64,000 nt of DNA from Ricordea florida (GCA_949710005.1 OX453272.1:45468146-45532145), one strand, 5' to 3'. Numbered from the stretch's first letter, positions 11,010-26,100 are shown. Translations and numbers: made by a program. The notes: generated by a model from the letters alone, not told the origin.

Positions 11010-11105
11010 CAAAAACAAGAAATGTTCCCACGTGCATTAACCCAAACAATTCACCTACAGCGTGCATAATGAAGTATCGGGTGATACCAACATCTAGCCA
11101 GGACT
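11010..11105. repeat. Old dispersed repeat, copy related to 28445-28555
   Basis: The run CAAAAACAAGAAATGT, then GCATTAAC, CTACAGC, GCATAATGAAG and GGTGATAC occurs in the same order here and at 28445-28555, with shorter matches at 6541-6595 and 26780-26815. The copies are diverged and no protein is encoded. Confidence 0.5.
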
Positions 11106-13486
11106 TCTAGTGAGAAAATGGCTGTTATGAGCTAGTGGTTCACAATTAGTTTCAGCTGAGTGATTAGTACCGTAAGCCAGAAAGGCTGGAAGACCTTGAT
11201 CACCCGACCATTTAAAGTGACGAGTGCAGACGTCAGTTAAACTCAGGAGGCAGCAACAGCATAGGAGGAGCTTTTGTTGAGGTAAAGATATATTCAAATT
11301 TGACCTCACAAACCTTTTCCACCGCCGCCACTGCTCAGAGAGAAGACGTGAATCGATGAAGGATCACTCATCTTGTAAACAACACTGCCCGCTTGCTTCC
11401 CTCAGCGTTGAATTGGGAGTCGATGTCAGTTCCGTGACACAGCAGATATTAGCTAATGTGGGTGTTACTGATGCAGATCAAATAAAGCAGTTTGCTGTAC
11501 GCGTTGACATTTTATAATTCACTCTGAAACATGACTACATCACGATCTATTCCGGATTCGCGGGTGGAGTTTGAACAGCTGATGAATAATATGTAAAGCA
11601 ACACCACGCACTAAACAATAATTAACTAGGCATAGTTATCACTAGAGCTGTCCCCGCAGTTAGAAAATAATCGCTCAGTAGGATAATTTGAAGAATAAAT
11701 TCAAACAATCACCCTGAGATAGAAACTTTGGTTTTTGTATTCTATAACTACGTATCACAAACTGGTTTTCATCATGCACCGATGCCGCGCTTGCTACAGA
11801 AACACAATAGACACCATCGAATAATATGACAATATATTAGGCAGTTGTGTCGTGAACAGGTTTTCGGTAATTTTATCCACATAGCCCCAATGACTCAATT
11901 TAAACTGAAGATTCGTTTGCTTGATGTGAATCCAGCACAATTTGGAAACCCGCGATCAATGTTCGAATCACAGTACGTTTTTAACGCAGCTTCATCATCA
12001 GTGACTGTGTATCCAATAAGAACTGCTTTAAATAACAAAAAGCTAGAAACAAAGAGCTCGCTCGTAGAATCATTAATCGGTCTATGAGTAAATTTTGAAG
12101 CACATCAGTGTAAGGTGTCTCACAACTGCCATGTGGAAAACACTTTTCACATTTTTAGGACTTTTGTAGCGACTTCAGTTTTCGCTACTTTTTTTGCCAC
12201 TTTTCTAACGACTTGGGAAGTTTTGAGAGTGATTAGGGTTGTTGATCAATCACGCATACTCTGAGAGGAATTCGGAAGCTACAAAAATTAAACATGATAG
12301 GATATGACCAACTTTTTTCATACGGTATCATTTGTCAATAATAACACTAGAAGTTAGGGTTTACGGCAAATACAAAGAACGATAAAATAGCGTCGAATAC
12401 TCGATCACTCTGTTTCACTGAGTATAAGCCCGAACTCTTTGCTAAACTTTAATTTCTTTACATTAATTAATTATTATTGGTTGTGCTTTTTGATCCTGAA
12501 ACAACGGACAAACAGCTAAAAAAGTTAAGAGCTTGCCCATAGTTTAAATATTAGCCGAGTTCGTCCGTTCGTCACATAGACTGAGAAGGTACAAAAGGCC
12601 TTCGTGCAAAATTTCAGTTTTGCAGTTGCAACATATTTATGCCCTACTAACTCTCAGAATCAGTTGAACAGGTGGAAAACCGACACTGGTTAAGTGAGGA
12701 AGAAAGAATGAAACCTCACCAGTCAATCACAGGTGTTGCTTCTGTTAACTGGATCACAAACCATTGAAAAATGAGACACAGATCGGAGGGACTAAGTTTG
12801 GGACCCTAACAATCAGTGATCTTTGGCTGTTTCACTGTTCGGTTTACAGTCCGACGCAACTTACAACTTGTTTAGTGTTCTGAGAGCTCGTCCCCAACCC
12901 AGAGTATCTCCCTGATATGGAAAAGAGTTAACTCGCCAGTACCATGACTAGAGTTGCATAAATTGTTTTCGCAGAAGATAAGTCCTCACAAGCAAAGCAG
13001 AAGATAACTCCAAAGGACACAGTGACTGAGGGTAGGCAGGGGCTAAGTGTTCCTATCACATGCATAATACATCGCAAGTAATCAAGACCATTTGGAAGGA
13101 AATTATCATTGATGTAAGGTTAATTGCTAGTATTAGAAGGAAAAGGTCATCAGTATATGCCAACCAATCCGAAAGTCTTGGTACGTTTGGAATAAAAGTG
13201 CATCTAAAGGCATACTAGCTAAAGAGGGTGATTTGCCCGTCATATTAAATATCGAAATTAACTACAGCCATATATTTATGATATACCCTGAAAAAGGGGC
13301 ACATTAATGTAACAGTAAACACCGTACTAAATTTGTACTGTTTAAGCAAAGAGGACTTTGATCGAGGGAAATACTGAAGGCTTCGGTGAAGTATGAATTA
13401 CCTGTGTCACAGTGAAACTATTGGCTTAAAAGCTGCGTGAAAGGCAGCCCTTAACACAACCTGAGCCAAGAACGTTCTGGAATAGA

Positions 13487-13545
13487 TTTGCTGTTATTGT
13501 TGTTGTTGTTGTTGTTATTCTTGTTGTTGCTGCTTGTTTGTTTGC
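13487..13545. repeat. (GTT)n microsatellite
   Basis: GTT units with a few ATT, CTT and GCT interruptions. Confidence 0.85.
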
Positions 13546-13645
13546 GGTTATGATAGAGTGATAAAATGAAGCTACTGGGTCTTTCTGACGACAACTTGTA
13601 AAGACAAATGATATCCCTAAAGTACGCCGAAAGCATGGTCAACAC

Positions 13646-13651
13646 TTTATT
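13646..13651 (-). promoter_or_regulatory. Possible poly(A) signal of gene B
   Basis: AATAAA on the minus strand about 290 nt after the gene B stop codon. Position and sequence suit a polyadenylation signal, but the hexamer is common in AT-rich DNA. Confidence 0.3.
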
Positions 13652-13941
13652 CGTAATCACTGTAATCAGCCTCGAAAAACAACAGGCCGAAATGAGAGTG
13701 GAATCGGTGGCCTCGTGAATATCGGTGCCATGCTGTCACAGCTGAGCTAACTAGTCACCATGCTAGGAGCTTCTATTTTAAGCAATTTAGTACTACTAAT
13801 TATAAGGACAAATATTCCATCAGCGTTTCAATTCTCTGGGCATACATGAACTTTCTTTAGAGACTCAAATTGTTAAAAACACAGCTGGTCCAGACAGAGT
13901 AGAGAAGAGAAATTCTATTTTTGGGGTAGCTGTGTACGCTG

Positions 13942-14167
13942 TTATTGAGTGAGCTCCATTTTGTCAGCTAATGCTCTCAAAAGCTTTCCTTGCTCCTCCA
14001 CAGTAGCCTGTAGTGTCCTGATGAGTTCAGTTTGCTCTTTCCTTTCACGTTTCTCGTGGTCTACAAAATCATCTTCTTCTTCTCCTTCCTGGTCTTGGTT
14101 CGTAGCCTTAGCGCGAAGCTCTTCAATAAATCCTTGACTAGTAAGACCTGAACTGGCCAATAGCAAG
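13942..14167 (-). CDS. TRPA1-like: Gene B exon 11 (acidic coiled-coil C terminus)
   Basis: Acceptor TTTTTTTCTATTCTAG before C-TTG-CTA, stop TGA-type end at 13942-13944. Encodes an acidic run (DQEGEEEDDFVDHE) and a heptad-like LIRTLQATVEEQGKLLRALA helix. TRPA1 tetramers are held by a C-terminal coiled coil, and this segment is in the right place for it. Confidence 0.85.
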
Positions 14168-17100
14168 CTAGAATAGAAAAAAATAAAGTGATTAACCAAT
14201 CATTTGGGAATGTTAGGACTTAAAAGATCAATTCAGTTAGAAATGCTACAACGAGGAAAAACAAATTCAACCATCTAACAACATAAAGACAAAAGCACCT
14301 TATTTCACCGGTAATCTCTTAGCGCTCCCTAAATTTACTTGCAAGCTACTTAGAGACACCAAACTTAGATTCGGAAAGGGAAGACCACAGTTGTCAGAGA
14401 AAATGAGTTATAACGCTGGATCAAAGTGGCTGATCAGGAAAAAAATGGCAAAATACACAACAAAACGAAACGAAAAAGCAAAGCGATCATAATGGAATTA
14501 ACTCTTTAATTGATCTCATTTCCGTGTTCACAAATGAGCCAATTCCATTTTATGGCATTCATGATGTGTTAAGAGATGATGTGGTATAAAAAGTTATAAC
14601 ACCTTGTGCCAAAAGTGTTTTGGTTTAGCTTGACTTCCCATGACCTCTTGTGGGCGCGCCGAAGAATCCATGCTGGGTATTTGTTCTGAATATTTTCCAC
14701 TGCTAATGCTTGATCCACCAAAGTTCGTAAAGTGGCTGTCCTCTGGATTGAGTCTATGTCTCCAACCGCCAGACCAACCTACAAATTATCAACAGCGTTT
14801 CAAGAGGTATTAATAGAAGACAGATAAATGACGAAAAATTAATCAAATCCCTTTAAATAGGGAGTGTAAATTTATGTCACTGCAGCAGTCTGAATGGAAT
14901 AGGACAAATTAAAACAGAACACAAGTGGGCAGACCGGTATGACATAAAATAGAACAATAAAAAAATGAAAAGAAAGAACAGAAATTAATACAAATATAAT
15001 ACAATTGAATTTAATAATTTAAAATGGAATTCAATGAAATGGAATTCAATGAAATGGAATTGAATTGAAATCAAAGGACTAGAAGAGACTAGATTAGAGT
15101 ATAATTGAATTCAATGAGATTGATTGAACTAGTATAGGAAAAAAGAGTAGAACGCAATAAGATATAATAGAATAATTATGTAGAATGATAAGCCAGCGAT
15201 CTAGGAAGGTGAACCAAAGGGTGATTTTTTTCAAGTTACGATATTTAAAGACGATTTATTTAACAAGGAAATGGTTGGGTATAACAAGGCGATCGCGATT
15301 ATTCGTACATGAGATCACTCTTAGATTTAAAAGCTTGTTTTTGCTACCGGTATTTCGCGCACAATTCTACCCATGGATTAGCACCACCACTATCTCCAAA
15401 GTTCAATTTCTTGTTGCACTAAACAAAGTTCCTAGGGGTTCAACTCACTTTTCAGCTCAAGAAAGTTTTTGTGCTTTCTAACCTAAACTTTGACTTGCAA
15501 TGTGCAATACTCTGATTCTACGGGAATTTTAAAAGATGGAACCTGATATACGGGGTGAATAGTGCCCGAGGCGTCTAGGAAATCCTTGTGTAAGTGAGTT
15601 TTGCTAATATGTAACATTTTTTTTTGTTTCCCGACATGGCCTAGGTTGCTTCATTGGTATATAATAAAACAATATTTTCCGAGCTTTACCTTACTCACCA
15701 GAAGGTTCATGAGGATGATGGAAACTGATAGAACGAATACCAAGAACACGAGGTATGAAAGGACGGGCAATGGAACATACGGGATATTGGTGTCAGGCAC
15801 TGTGTTCTCATTCACTACATTATCCGTCAACATATCTGAGTAGTCCATTTCGCCGAGCATCATCACAAATACTTTTACAATGGAAACCCCGAAAGTAGAA
15901 AAGTTGTCCTAAACAAAAGAAGAAATAAGAAAAAAACAACAATAGTCGGGAACATAAAAGAGTTTTTTTATGAGTTTGAAGCAATCAAACTACTGTTTGG
16001 TCAGAAGCTCATTACCAGGAACGGCCTTAAGTGCTGGGTGGCGTGAACAGCATAGGGCCAAATAGGGCTATCTTTAATACTCACATTTCCCCCAAATCTG
16101 TCCTCCAGACAAGAAGAATCAGAAATCTCTTAAGAAACTCCAAAGCATTTACTAAAACGTATCCAAAAATAATATGTAAAAAAAAATATAATATGCTTAG
16201 TGAGGATGCTATGTCGCGTTATTTGATTGGTCAGTGCAAAATTGTTTTTTTTTTTTGTTTTTTTTTTTTGCTGTTATGGTAACTTTGCGTCTTCTCTCTA
16301 CCACTGTCGCCTCAGTGCGCATATGTGTGACTTCAACTTACCTTTATTACATTTTGACGTTGTCATTTCAAGCCATATCCCACAACCCTATCATTTTTCG
16401 TCAATCAAAACGAAAGGAAGCTGTGTTTGGTAAAACTAATTACAGCTTATTTGGTTACTCATTTGGGATTATCAATGAACAAATATTGAGTGAAATCGAA
16501 ATTTTGAACTTACGCCACGAAAGGTCGATTTTGGTCGACATTTACAAACAGTCACCCCTTAAGTAGAGTTATGTACAGTACAGCACAATACAGCACAGCT
16601 AGCAAAGGACAGTTAGCTATACCTAAAGTGTATTAAAGTAAAGTAAAGCACATTGCCCTCTGCTAATTTATTCATTAATTTATTATTAGTGGTCAGTACG
16701 AGAGTCACAAAATGGAACACATTTTTCTGAAGTCAACGCTAGTTTGAACTGCATTATAACCAGGTTCTCTACCTACCTCCTCCTTCAGCAGGACGAAGAA
16801 AACCAAGCTGTATCCGATGAGAACAACAGTAAACACAGAGATGACTTTAAGGAACGTCAGCAAAACTTCAAGGTACATGGTCACATATAGCGCAACAGAG
16901 CTCACTCGACGAAGAGAAAGAACTATGCTGAAGTAACACAGGAGTAAGCCGATTGCACCAGACGCCCACTGAACGTGAGCATCGTCATAAAGATCCGCAT
17001 CAAAAACGAAAGGCATGATATAAATGGTCACGCAGATGTACAAAACAAAATCAACTAAATTTGAAAAGTCTTTGAAATATGACATTCCCAGCCAGAACAT

Positions 17101-20086
17101 TTGGAAGAACTCATTTGCGAGCTCCAGTATTAAAAACGTAAAAATCACAAACGGGACACCCGTGATATCAGGAGAAATATCCGTCGAGCCCGCATTGACA
17201 CCACTGAAAGAGATCTGTGTTCTTGTCCGGTGTGAAATGATAACAACGGTGAACAAGACCACAAAAATTGAAAACACAAAGAAGTTGAAAAGGCTGACAA
17301 ACTTTCCTAGTATAGTCCACTTTAGCCGAAGCAACGCCTGCGTAACACAGTGGTTGAGAAGGCGTTCCCGACGGTAAGTAGCCATGCATCCTGGAGCAAA
17401 GAACTTATGCTTTCCATTAGAAACATTGGGATCCAGAGGTTTGAAGTCAAAGGTAACGGAGTAGTCCGGGTGAGAGGTGGGTAGGGGACTTTGAGTAAGG
17501 CACTGATCCAGTACAATCTCGGCGACATCAGGCATTACTTCTATCAGCTTCTCCATTGGTGGAATCTGCTCCGTGGAAGCGCTGCAGACCACCTCACGCC
17601 ACCTAAAGAATACAAAACGTGATAAAAAGATCACAGCTTATATGTTTTACACAAAGAGCTGTCTGTCCAGTGTGACTACAGTTAATCATATTGTGGTTAC
17701 CACAGAACGTAACTGCAGACAATGCTAAAGTTTAATACTCTACCCTGGGTAGCGTTCATGGACATTTCACAAATGCTAGGTGAGGTTAAGCATGGTATTA
17801 TAGATCATCAAGACCGTTCGAGGTTTGCAATATTTTTTAATTATTAGAGTATTATTATTATCTCTAAGTAGATTTATGATCCTACTGATTTATTATACTT
17901 AATACTGTCATTATACTTAATTAAATTTATTATGTTTGGTAAATAAGTGCAAGGCATCGAATTCAATAATTCGACAAATACGGGAATAAGAAATAATTCA
18001 AGTACGAACGAGGAAAGGACTATTAACTATTCCCACTTTCCGTTTCATTTCTCTCTTTTTTTTGTAGCTCCTCTGTGATAGAACCAAAGTGTTTTATTTT
18101 CAAATCAATTGATTACACATCAAACAGCCGACGAGCTTCAGGTGACCTCAAAGAACTTGAGGAAAATAAACGCAATGTTTACTACGGGTAATGCCTTTGT
18201 ACTACAGAGCTAACTGGCGATATCACCGCTTGACTGTAAACTCCCTGCCAGTTAGATTCCACCTATATTGAGTCAAATGCTTACTTAATATATTTTTCTT
18301 GTTGGCAGCTTCATTTTAAAAGGAGGGGAAGCATAAAACATCACATCTCCGTAGATCTAAGCTAGCCCTCGTGTGGGTAAAGCTCAAGCCTACCTCTTGT
18401 TCCTAACAAGTGTCGCTGCCACCTCCCGCGAGTCCCACTCAATGGCCATATCAAGACAAGTCATGTTCCTATTATTCCGCGCTGCAAGATCAGCACCGCG
18501 ATCAATCAGAAACTTCAAAACATCCAGACGGTTATGCATGCAAGCGATATGAAGAGCTGTATTTCCATCTATGTCATTCTCTTCCAGAGTATTTGGAAGC
18601 ATATCGCTCAACAGGACTTTAACTGTCTTTAATGAACCGGCTTTAACGGCCAAGTGAAGTGGTGTGCGATGGTTGCCATCATGAGCTGTAACATCAGCAC
18701 CTTTAGAGATTAGAAGACAGCAAGTCTTCCTAAGACAAAAAGACCAGAAACACATCGTTAAGTAAGTTTAACGTGCCGAGCTTCACCACGAGTCATATGT
18801 GAATGGAATTTATCCATAACAAATGAAGTTCAGCCAGTCATCGACACGCATCAAAAACCAACCCTTTTATCAGCTCCCAAAACGATGACTACACTTTAAA
18901 CCTGTAAGTTGCTAAAAACTATACACATAATTACGTAAGGGGTAAACAGTTTCAGTAGTGAGCTGCCCACGTGTCATATACGAATGAAATCTAACCATAA
19001 TAAAGTTTAGGTAGCCCTTGGCACGCGGCGAAAGGCAACCTTTTTACCAGCAGTTGGCAAAAAAAAAGTACTGGTAAAAAATCTGAATAAGTTGCAACAA
19101 CTTAAAAATATGTTTTACGAAACGAGTTTGACAACTTAATATGTATTGGCTATTTTTCGTTACACAAATTTTCTTGATGTTTTATACATTTTTAGACTCA
19201 TTTCAATCTTGAGAGTTAAGTTCATGTAAAATGAGAAAAGAGACTTGTTTCTCAGCAGGTTATATCAAGCCGCAACATGATGTTATGAAGCTTACGTTAA
19301 AAGTGCTTTAATTTTACACTAAGAAAAACTTACGAGTGTTTGTTAAGTGCTGCTAAATGCAAGGGAGTCATTCCCTGCTTATCCCTGTCGTTTCCATAGA
19401 TGAGAAACATGTTGCAATTCAGCAGGGAAACCACACACTGCAGTGATCCGCTCTCAGCTGCAATGTGAAGTGGTATCTTCTCATTGATATCTCGAAGTTC
19501 TGGATCAAAAAGCTCGCCGAGAACAATGTCCAGAATCTGCAGAAAACAATCAAGTAAAGATGTCAACAATTTGAGTATCAGAATAAGTAAATAATACATT
19601 TGCACTGTGCATGGAAACCCTGGAAGCAATCGCGCAATTTTTAGTAATTGCAATTGCAATGCTGGCTGCCGTTTTCAGATTAAATTGCAAATGCTGGAAA
19701 TTGTACAAATACCGCGAGGGTCAAACCTTCAATTATACTCTGCAATGAAGCAAATTTAGTTAGCTGTTCACTGTGTCAGCCAAATAGAAAAACATTATCC
19801 AGTACAAAGCAATCATTTAAACGAGGATAATAAAATGGACACGACTGTCCCTTTACATATATCGGGGAAAGTAAGCGCTCTTGGAAATCGGGAGGGTCAG
19901 AACATGATCCCGTTCTCAACAGTGGTAGTGAGTCTCCAATTAAGCACGCAGAAACGACGGATCATAACTGTTGACTACTCCTACTTCGATTGATTTTTAT
20001 TCATTGACGAAAAATTTTTACTTTACAGCAATAACGGAAGAAAACTAACGAAGAACTGCAGAGAACGTATAAAATAGAATGAAGTG

Positions 20087-20127
<41 letters not shown>

Positions 20128-20134
20128 GAGAGAA

Positions 20135-20192
<58 letters not shown>

Positions 20193-23100
20193 AGAGAGAG
20201 AGACAGAGAGAGTGAGAGACAGAGAGAAAGAGAGAAAGAGAGAGAGAGAGAAAGAGAGAGAGAGAAAGAGAGAGAGAGAAAGAGAGAGAGAGCTGAAAAT
20301 TACAGCCTGTATTTATATTTTTGGACGTAATATATGCAGAAATGACTTGTGAGAAAGTTACCATACACATTAACAAATGATTGACCATTGGAACGAAGTA
20401 ACAAGGAAAGAATGAGGATCTAATGAACTGGTGAAAAATGACTGGCGATTACAAGTTGTTGCAACTATGTAACAATAACATCCAGCCGAGGGATGCAGAA
20501 ATTCTCGAACGCTGTCTCACCAACTAAAACAAGAGACGTCTTGGGAATCATGGCGCTAAGCTAAAGCAACAAAAGCGTTCGCATAGAAATTCAAACGAGA
20601 ACGTGACATGAAGGTGGAAAGAGCCTACTGAAAATTCATTGACTTAAACCAGATCAAATAAAACCAAAAAGAAGTTACAAAAATGAATACGAGCTGCTTT
20701 TAAGTTCCATATTATACGAATAGGGGTCTCTTATTAGCGACGTCCCGTTTTGTGTTTTTTATTTCTTAGCCAATACTGAAATGTTTCTTTCTATTGCATC
20801 ATGTTGTGCCTTCGATACATCTAAGCTGGACAACGGAATAATTCCCTGCTTTATGCCTGTCTGTACCTTTATTGTTTGTATGTGTTGTACTGTAAATCAA
20901 ATATTCTGCATTATGGGTTACCTAAGAATTAAAATTGAAGAATTTCAGATGATCCAAGTTTTCCTCTAATTCACTTCAGAATCTCTTAAATAGAATTCTG
21001 TTACCTTCGCATCTTCTCCAGCTGCAGCAACATGGATAACACCCCTCAAATCATTGTTCCTCAGTGGCATCAGCTTGTCCTTCCCTCTTCTGATTAGAAG
21101 TTGAACTATTTCGGCCTGTCCGTTCTGTACAGCTAGGTGAAGGGCACTGTTGCACAGTGCATTAACAGCAGTAAGGTTGGCACCCGAATCCAACAGTAAA
21201 TCCACCATGTCTTTAGATCCATGAACAGCTGCAGTTAATAGCGGTGTTAGGTCCATCATGTCTTTGGCTTCTTTGTCGGCGCCATTCTTTAGAAGAACCT
21301 CCGCTGCCCCAGTTTGATTAAACAAGGCAGCCCTGGGAAGGAATATGCCGAATTTACAGAAGCTAGGGCTTAAATCAAGAGGGTATCACCATACATAGTA
21401 ATAAGATAGCAATAATCATACTCATAATCATAGTCGTAAAAATGATAGAAATGCTCATACTTTAATAGTTTCCAGAGAACGATAACGTAAAGCACTCATG
21501 GGATTTTACGATTCAGACCGATATGAAGCTTGAGCACAACAGACCACACATTGCCATTTTTGAGTAAAAGAGAATTACTTGTGCTCTCATAGAGGTATCA
21601 TATCCCTTTGACACCAGAATAGAGATTAAAGAGAACGAATGAATAGAAACGTATTCAGACTTGAACATGAAATTTGGGGAATTCCTTGTGCAAGTGAGGT
21701 TTGGTTAGAAGAAAAAAGAAATGGCCGGCGTCAGTTCTCGCTTTACAGCTGTTTCCGAGAGATGTAACTGAGGTCGTTTCATTGGCAAATATTAAAACAA
21801 TTATTCCGTTCAATTTTGGTTAATCGTGGCTTTAGAAATATTTACCTCGCTGCTACGTAACTCGGTAAATATTCTACCACTATTCACCTCGACTTCAGAG
21901 ACTAATCATTTTTAATAAATAGTTAAAACTATTTATTACTTATGCAGTGGTGTCTGGAGACGACTGTTCCTGTTGTCAACTGCAGCCCCTTTCGAGATCA
22001 AAAGTCTCGCAACTTCACAATGTCCATTCATGACCGCTAACTGAAGTGGCGAGGAACCGTTAATGCCTGTTGTCAATTCGTAGTCTGCTCCATGACGTAA
22101 TAATAATTCCATTACCCTTGTATAGCCCTTCTGGGAACTATAGTGTAGAGCAGTTGCGTTCTCGTTATCCACTGCGTCAAGGTAACTCTTCAGTGATTGT
22201 TGCTTAGATGCTGTTGTAAATAGGAAATGATAAAAGTATTAGATGTAAATAGTGGCTATACTATATTTTCTACTGGCTATACTATATTTTAGTAAAAACT
22301 CTACTAGTTACTAGTGCAAATGCCGCAATCTGATTGGCTGAGCTACTGCAGACTATCAGCCATTAGACAGCTCTTGGTAGAAGATCGTTTTCAAAATGGC
22401 GACCTCTTCAGTCTTAAGCGACGTTTCACAGGAAGATTTAGTATTTTGGTATTTTTTTCACCAACACGTAATTTGTTTATTGTGATTTTTACTAAAACGA
22501 TTAGATATTCGATCTCGATTTCTATGAAATGACAGTTGATTCGGCCGACCATCTCCCCATGTAAATCGCGAGCTCATAATCTCATTGTTAAATAGCCAAT
22601 AATTATAATTTACATTTATTTACAGTTGTTATAATTAGTACGAATGCATAATTATTAATGCAAAAAATAAATAGGTTTTTTCAGAGGAATATACACAACT
22701 CAGGTATTTATTAGTCCACTTTAAATTTTTTCTGATCAAAATGCAAACTGAACCATTTCTTTTTCAAGAGGGAGGTAAACTTTGAAGCAAAGAAAACCAC
22801 CAGTCCAAATACATGCAAAATCGACCCACATATACCGCGGGAATAGTACCCGGTTCACAGAGGCAAAAACCACTTGAAGTGTTCTCGCCACCGCGCTAAC
22901 AGACAATTAAAGGATTGACACATAGTAGTTCGGCATTCTTTACGCACGAGATTTGCGGCTTTTTAGACTCTTAACTCATTGATTCCCTTACATCGTTTAA
23001 TGGCTTATTGTCATGATAGGGTTAAAAAAAATCGTTGTCCTCCAAGCAGCTAAAGTCTGCATATATTAGAGTAACGATCGAGATGGCTACAGTTGCCAAC

Positions 23101-26100
23101 AAACTCAGCAATTTACAACTCAAGGTTAGTGTAATGGTTGCAGTAGAAGAAAATTAGTTTTATATTTATGTATAGAATACCAGGGATAGCTACAACTCAC
23201 GCCAAAAGTCCTAGGCCCACTTCAAAAACATTGCACTGAACATGTTATTTATGACGAAATGCAGCAAACTGTGCCATTTCTCTTCACCCTCTCCCAAAGC
23301 TGATAACTGGAATCGCCGAGCAGGCACATGGACATACCAACAACGAAAGGAGGGGGAAGGAGAGGGTAAATACTATTTTATGTGTAAATTTATGTACAGC
23401 CAATTTTACAATAACAGATTGTTCCAAACCTTTTGGCAAGGATAATGAGAATGAATGAGAACGTAGCGAGTGTTACCTTTGGAAATGAGTAGTTCGCAGA
23501 CTTCTTCGTTGCCATAAGACGCAGCAAAATGCAATGACGTCATCAAAGTTGCCGACTTTGCCATAATGTCAGCCCCGTGACTGAGCAGCATTTCACAAAT
23601 CGAGCGATTTCCATTTTGGCAAGCCATGTGAAAGGGCGTCATTTTAGCAGAGTTTCGACAATTCACATCACTTCTCCGATCTTTTAAAAGTAGGGAAGTG
23701 ATTTGTTTGGCTCCTTGCCTGGCGGCAAAATGGAGTGGGGTGTCCCTCTCCCCATCAGCTATGGAAGGGTCTGCACCCCTTTGTAACAACACCTCTACAG
23801 CATCTGCGCAGAAAAACCTAAAAATTGTGAAACTGATTTCAGTGGACCACAAAAGAACATAATGCTATACAGTAAATATATGTTATTGGAGATGTGGTGT
23901 TTCAGGTGTTTTTATAGCCAAACGATTACATCACTTAGATTTTTATATATGGGACAAAGCGGGTAATCCCGAGTGGGCAACATAGACCCATCTTCCCCGC
24001 TTGGGTAACCAATCAGAAGTCAGGATTCCCCTCATACTGCTTGCTGACGGAACCAGCCATATACCCATTATGATTAAATTTATAATCTCGATGAGAATTC
24101 AGGAGAAACGAATTCACAAAAAGTAAAAAAGACGCAAATATTCAATATCCACGCAGATCCCCTTTGAGCAATTGCGCAAGATGGCACGGTTCTAGTAATT
24201 GGTAGCTAATAAAAACAATACACGCACATTACGTTTGATAATTATAATGATCGTTGTCCTTGTCATTGCAAATGACACTGTAATTATCACCGTTTCTGTT
24301 AAGGTTGTCATTACTGTAGATGATTAGAACGCAGAAGTCTCAGTGATTGTTGATCGAGTTCTATCGTCCAGGTTTAGGTAGGTCTGTAAACTGAAAAGAA
24401 CTGTTGCCGACGTGGACTGACTTTTCGACAACCTGAGCGGAAGTTATTACAAGAGCTAAGTGAGTTGTGTATCGTCTGGCGGTGGTACTGGCCATCGTCA
24501 TCGTCATTATCACTGTCATTGCTATTTAATTCAGATGTGGATAATGAAGAGTCCACCACCCCCCCCCCCCCCCCTGGTGAAAAGTATAAATGTTCCTACA
24601 TGGGCTTCAAGCTGCTGAATCCCTGTGTAAACACCAGCAGCATGAATTGCGGCATGAGTTACAGTTGCTCGAACAAGGAAAGCACGTACTCAGTTCATCA
24701 AATAAACTTTTCGTTTACCTGACCAAGCCATTAGAGATTATTAAAAATCAACAGATGCAAGGCCAACTAACTATGCTACCACTACACAACATACCTGACT
24801 GCGATGTGCAGAGCAGTAAAACCCCTCTCACTGACAATGTCAATATCCGCTCCTTTATCTAACAAGTTCTTCACCACAGCCGCCATATTGCATCTTGCAG
24901 CATGATGCAACATTGTCATGCCTTCTATGTCGGTCATGTTTAAAGCTTCTCTCTTCGAGAGAGCATCTTGCTGCGATTGAAAAACTTCTCCTAGTTTCAG
25001 TTCAAAAATGCTTGCTCCTTTGCCGTGTGACAGTTGTTGAAGAAAGCACTTTTCCTTGTTCATGTTCCTGTCGACAAGTTCCATTGCTGATTTATCTGTA
25101 ACAGGTTCTACTGTTGCTAAGGAGACAGGACCTCGCTTGACTTTAGTTAAAGGACTTTCAGACTCTGGAAAAAATAACTTGTATTTAGAGCTGCAGTTTT
25201 AATTCGGGGCTTGACTTGCAACATTTAAACTCAGTTTACTTCATTTGAAGTATTGTGGGGGTAGTTTCTAAAGAAAATGGTGCTGGGTCAGTGGGGAATT
25301 GAAGCACCAGAAATTGGGATAATCAAACATGTTGATAAAGTAAGTCATACCACCGTAAGGTAAAAAAGGGGCAATGCTGACGTTTCGAGCGTTAGCCCTT
25401 CGTCAGAGCGAAGCGTTTCATCATTCGCTCTGAATAACGCTTGAAATACCAGCACCTCCCCCCCCCCCCTCCTTATTTAACTTACGGTGGTGGGGTATAA
25501 CATGCTTTATTAACTTGTTTGATTATCCCAATTTCTTGTTTTTACTTCATTTGAACTCTACGGAAAAGAGTTTCACTGTCTGGAGAAGGTATCACTTTGT
25601 TTAACTTTCTCGGTATTTAGCATTTCTTTGATGTGCTTACCAGAACGTTTCTTACAACTACGATAACTACGATGATAAATAATCAATATTTTGTAGTTTC
25701 TTGGTCCTACATGCCAGCTTATAGAATCTGGATGATAATCATTTAATTGATGAATTCTTAAATTCTCATTAGCAACCTGCCTCGCACTATATTGGCGTCG
25801 TAAGAGGAAGTTGTGCATTCGTCACTTTTGGGAATAAATAGCAGTCAAACTTACTCCACCTAACAATGCCTTGTTTAATAAGTAGTTAGTTTTCACGCAG
25901 TGACACGAGTTGTTGGTTATAATTCTTCGGGTCACGCAAGACTAAGTAGAATAAAGTAAGTTTTGGGCCTTAACATAAAAAAGAAACAGAAAAATTATTC
26001 TGAATATAAATTATAGTGTCAAAAATCACTCCTAGAATTCTCACTTTAGGGGAAAAGCAAGGAAGGGAAGAGAATAACATTTAGTATTACTTACAACTGT

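Larger units (their letters stand above)
9591..13941. other. A-B intergenic spacer
   Basis: About 4.3 kb with no supportable exon or domain in either strand. It contains an old dispersed repeat (11010-11105), a (GTT)n tract (13487-13545) and the 3' flank of gene B. Short frames such as 11094-11309 and 11845-12087 have no family signature. Confidence 0.6.

Noticed and set aside
15185..16566. Several plus-strand frames opposite gene B introns and pore exon
   Set aside because: They are antisense or repeat-derived (16227-16566 covers the dispersed repeat) with no domain or conserved start.
20089..20388. 99-codon open frame rich in Ser and Leu
   Set aside because: It is a translation of the GA/CT simple repeat.
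23792..23803. Alternative acceptor GCGCAG for gene B exon 3
   Set aside because: It would shift the frame to a stop-prone reading. The upstream TTTTTAG gives the phase shared with genes A, C and D.
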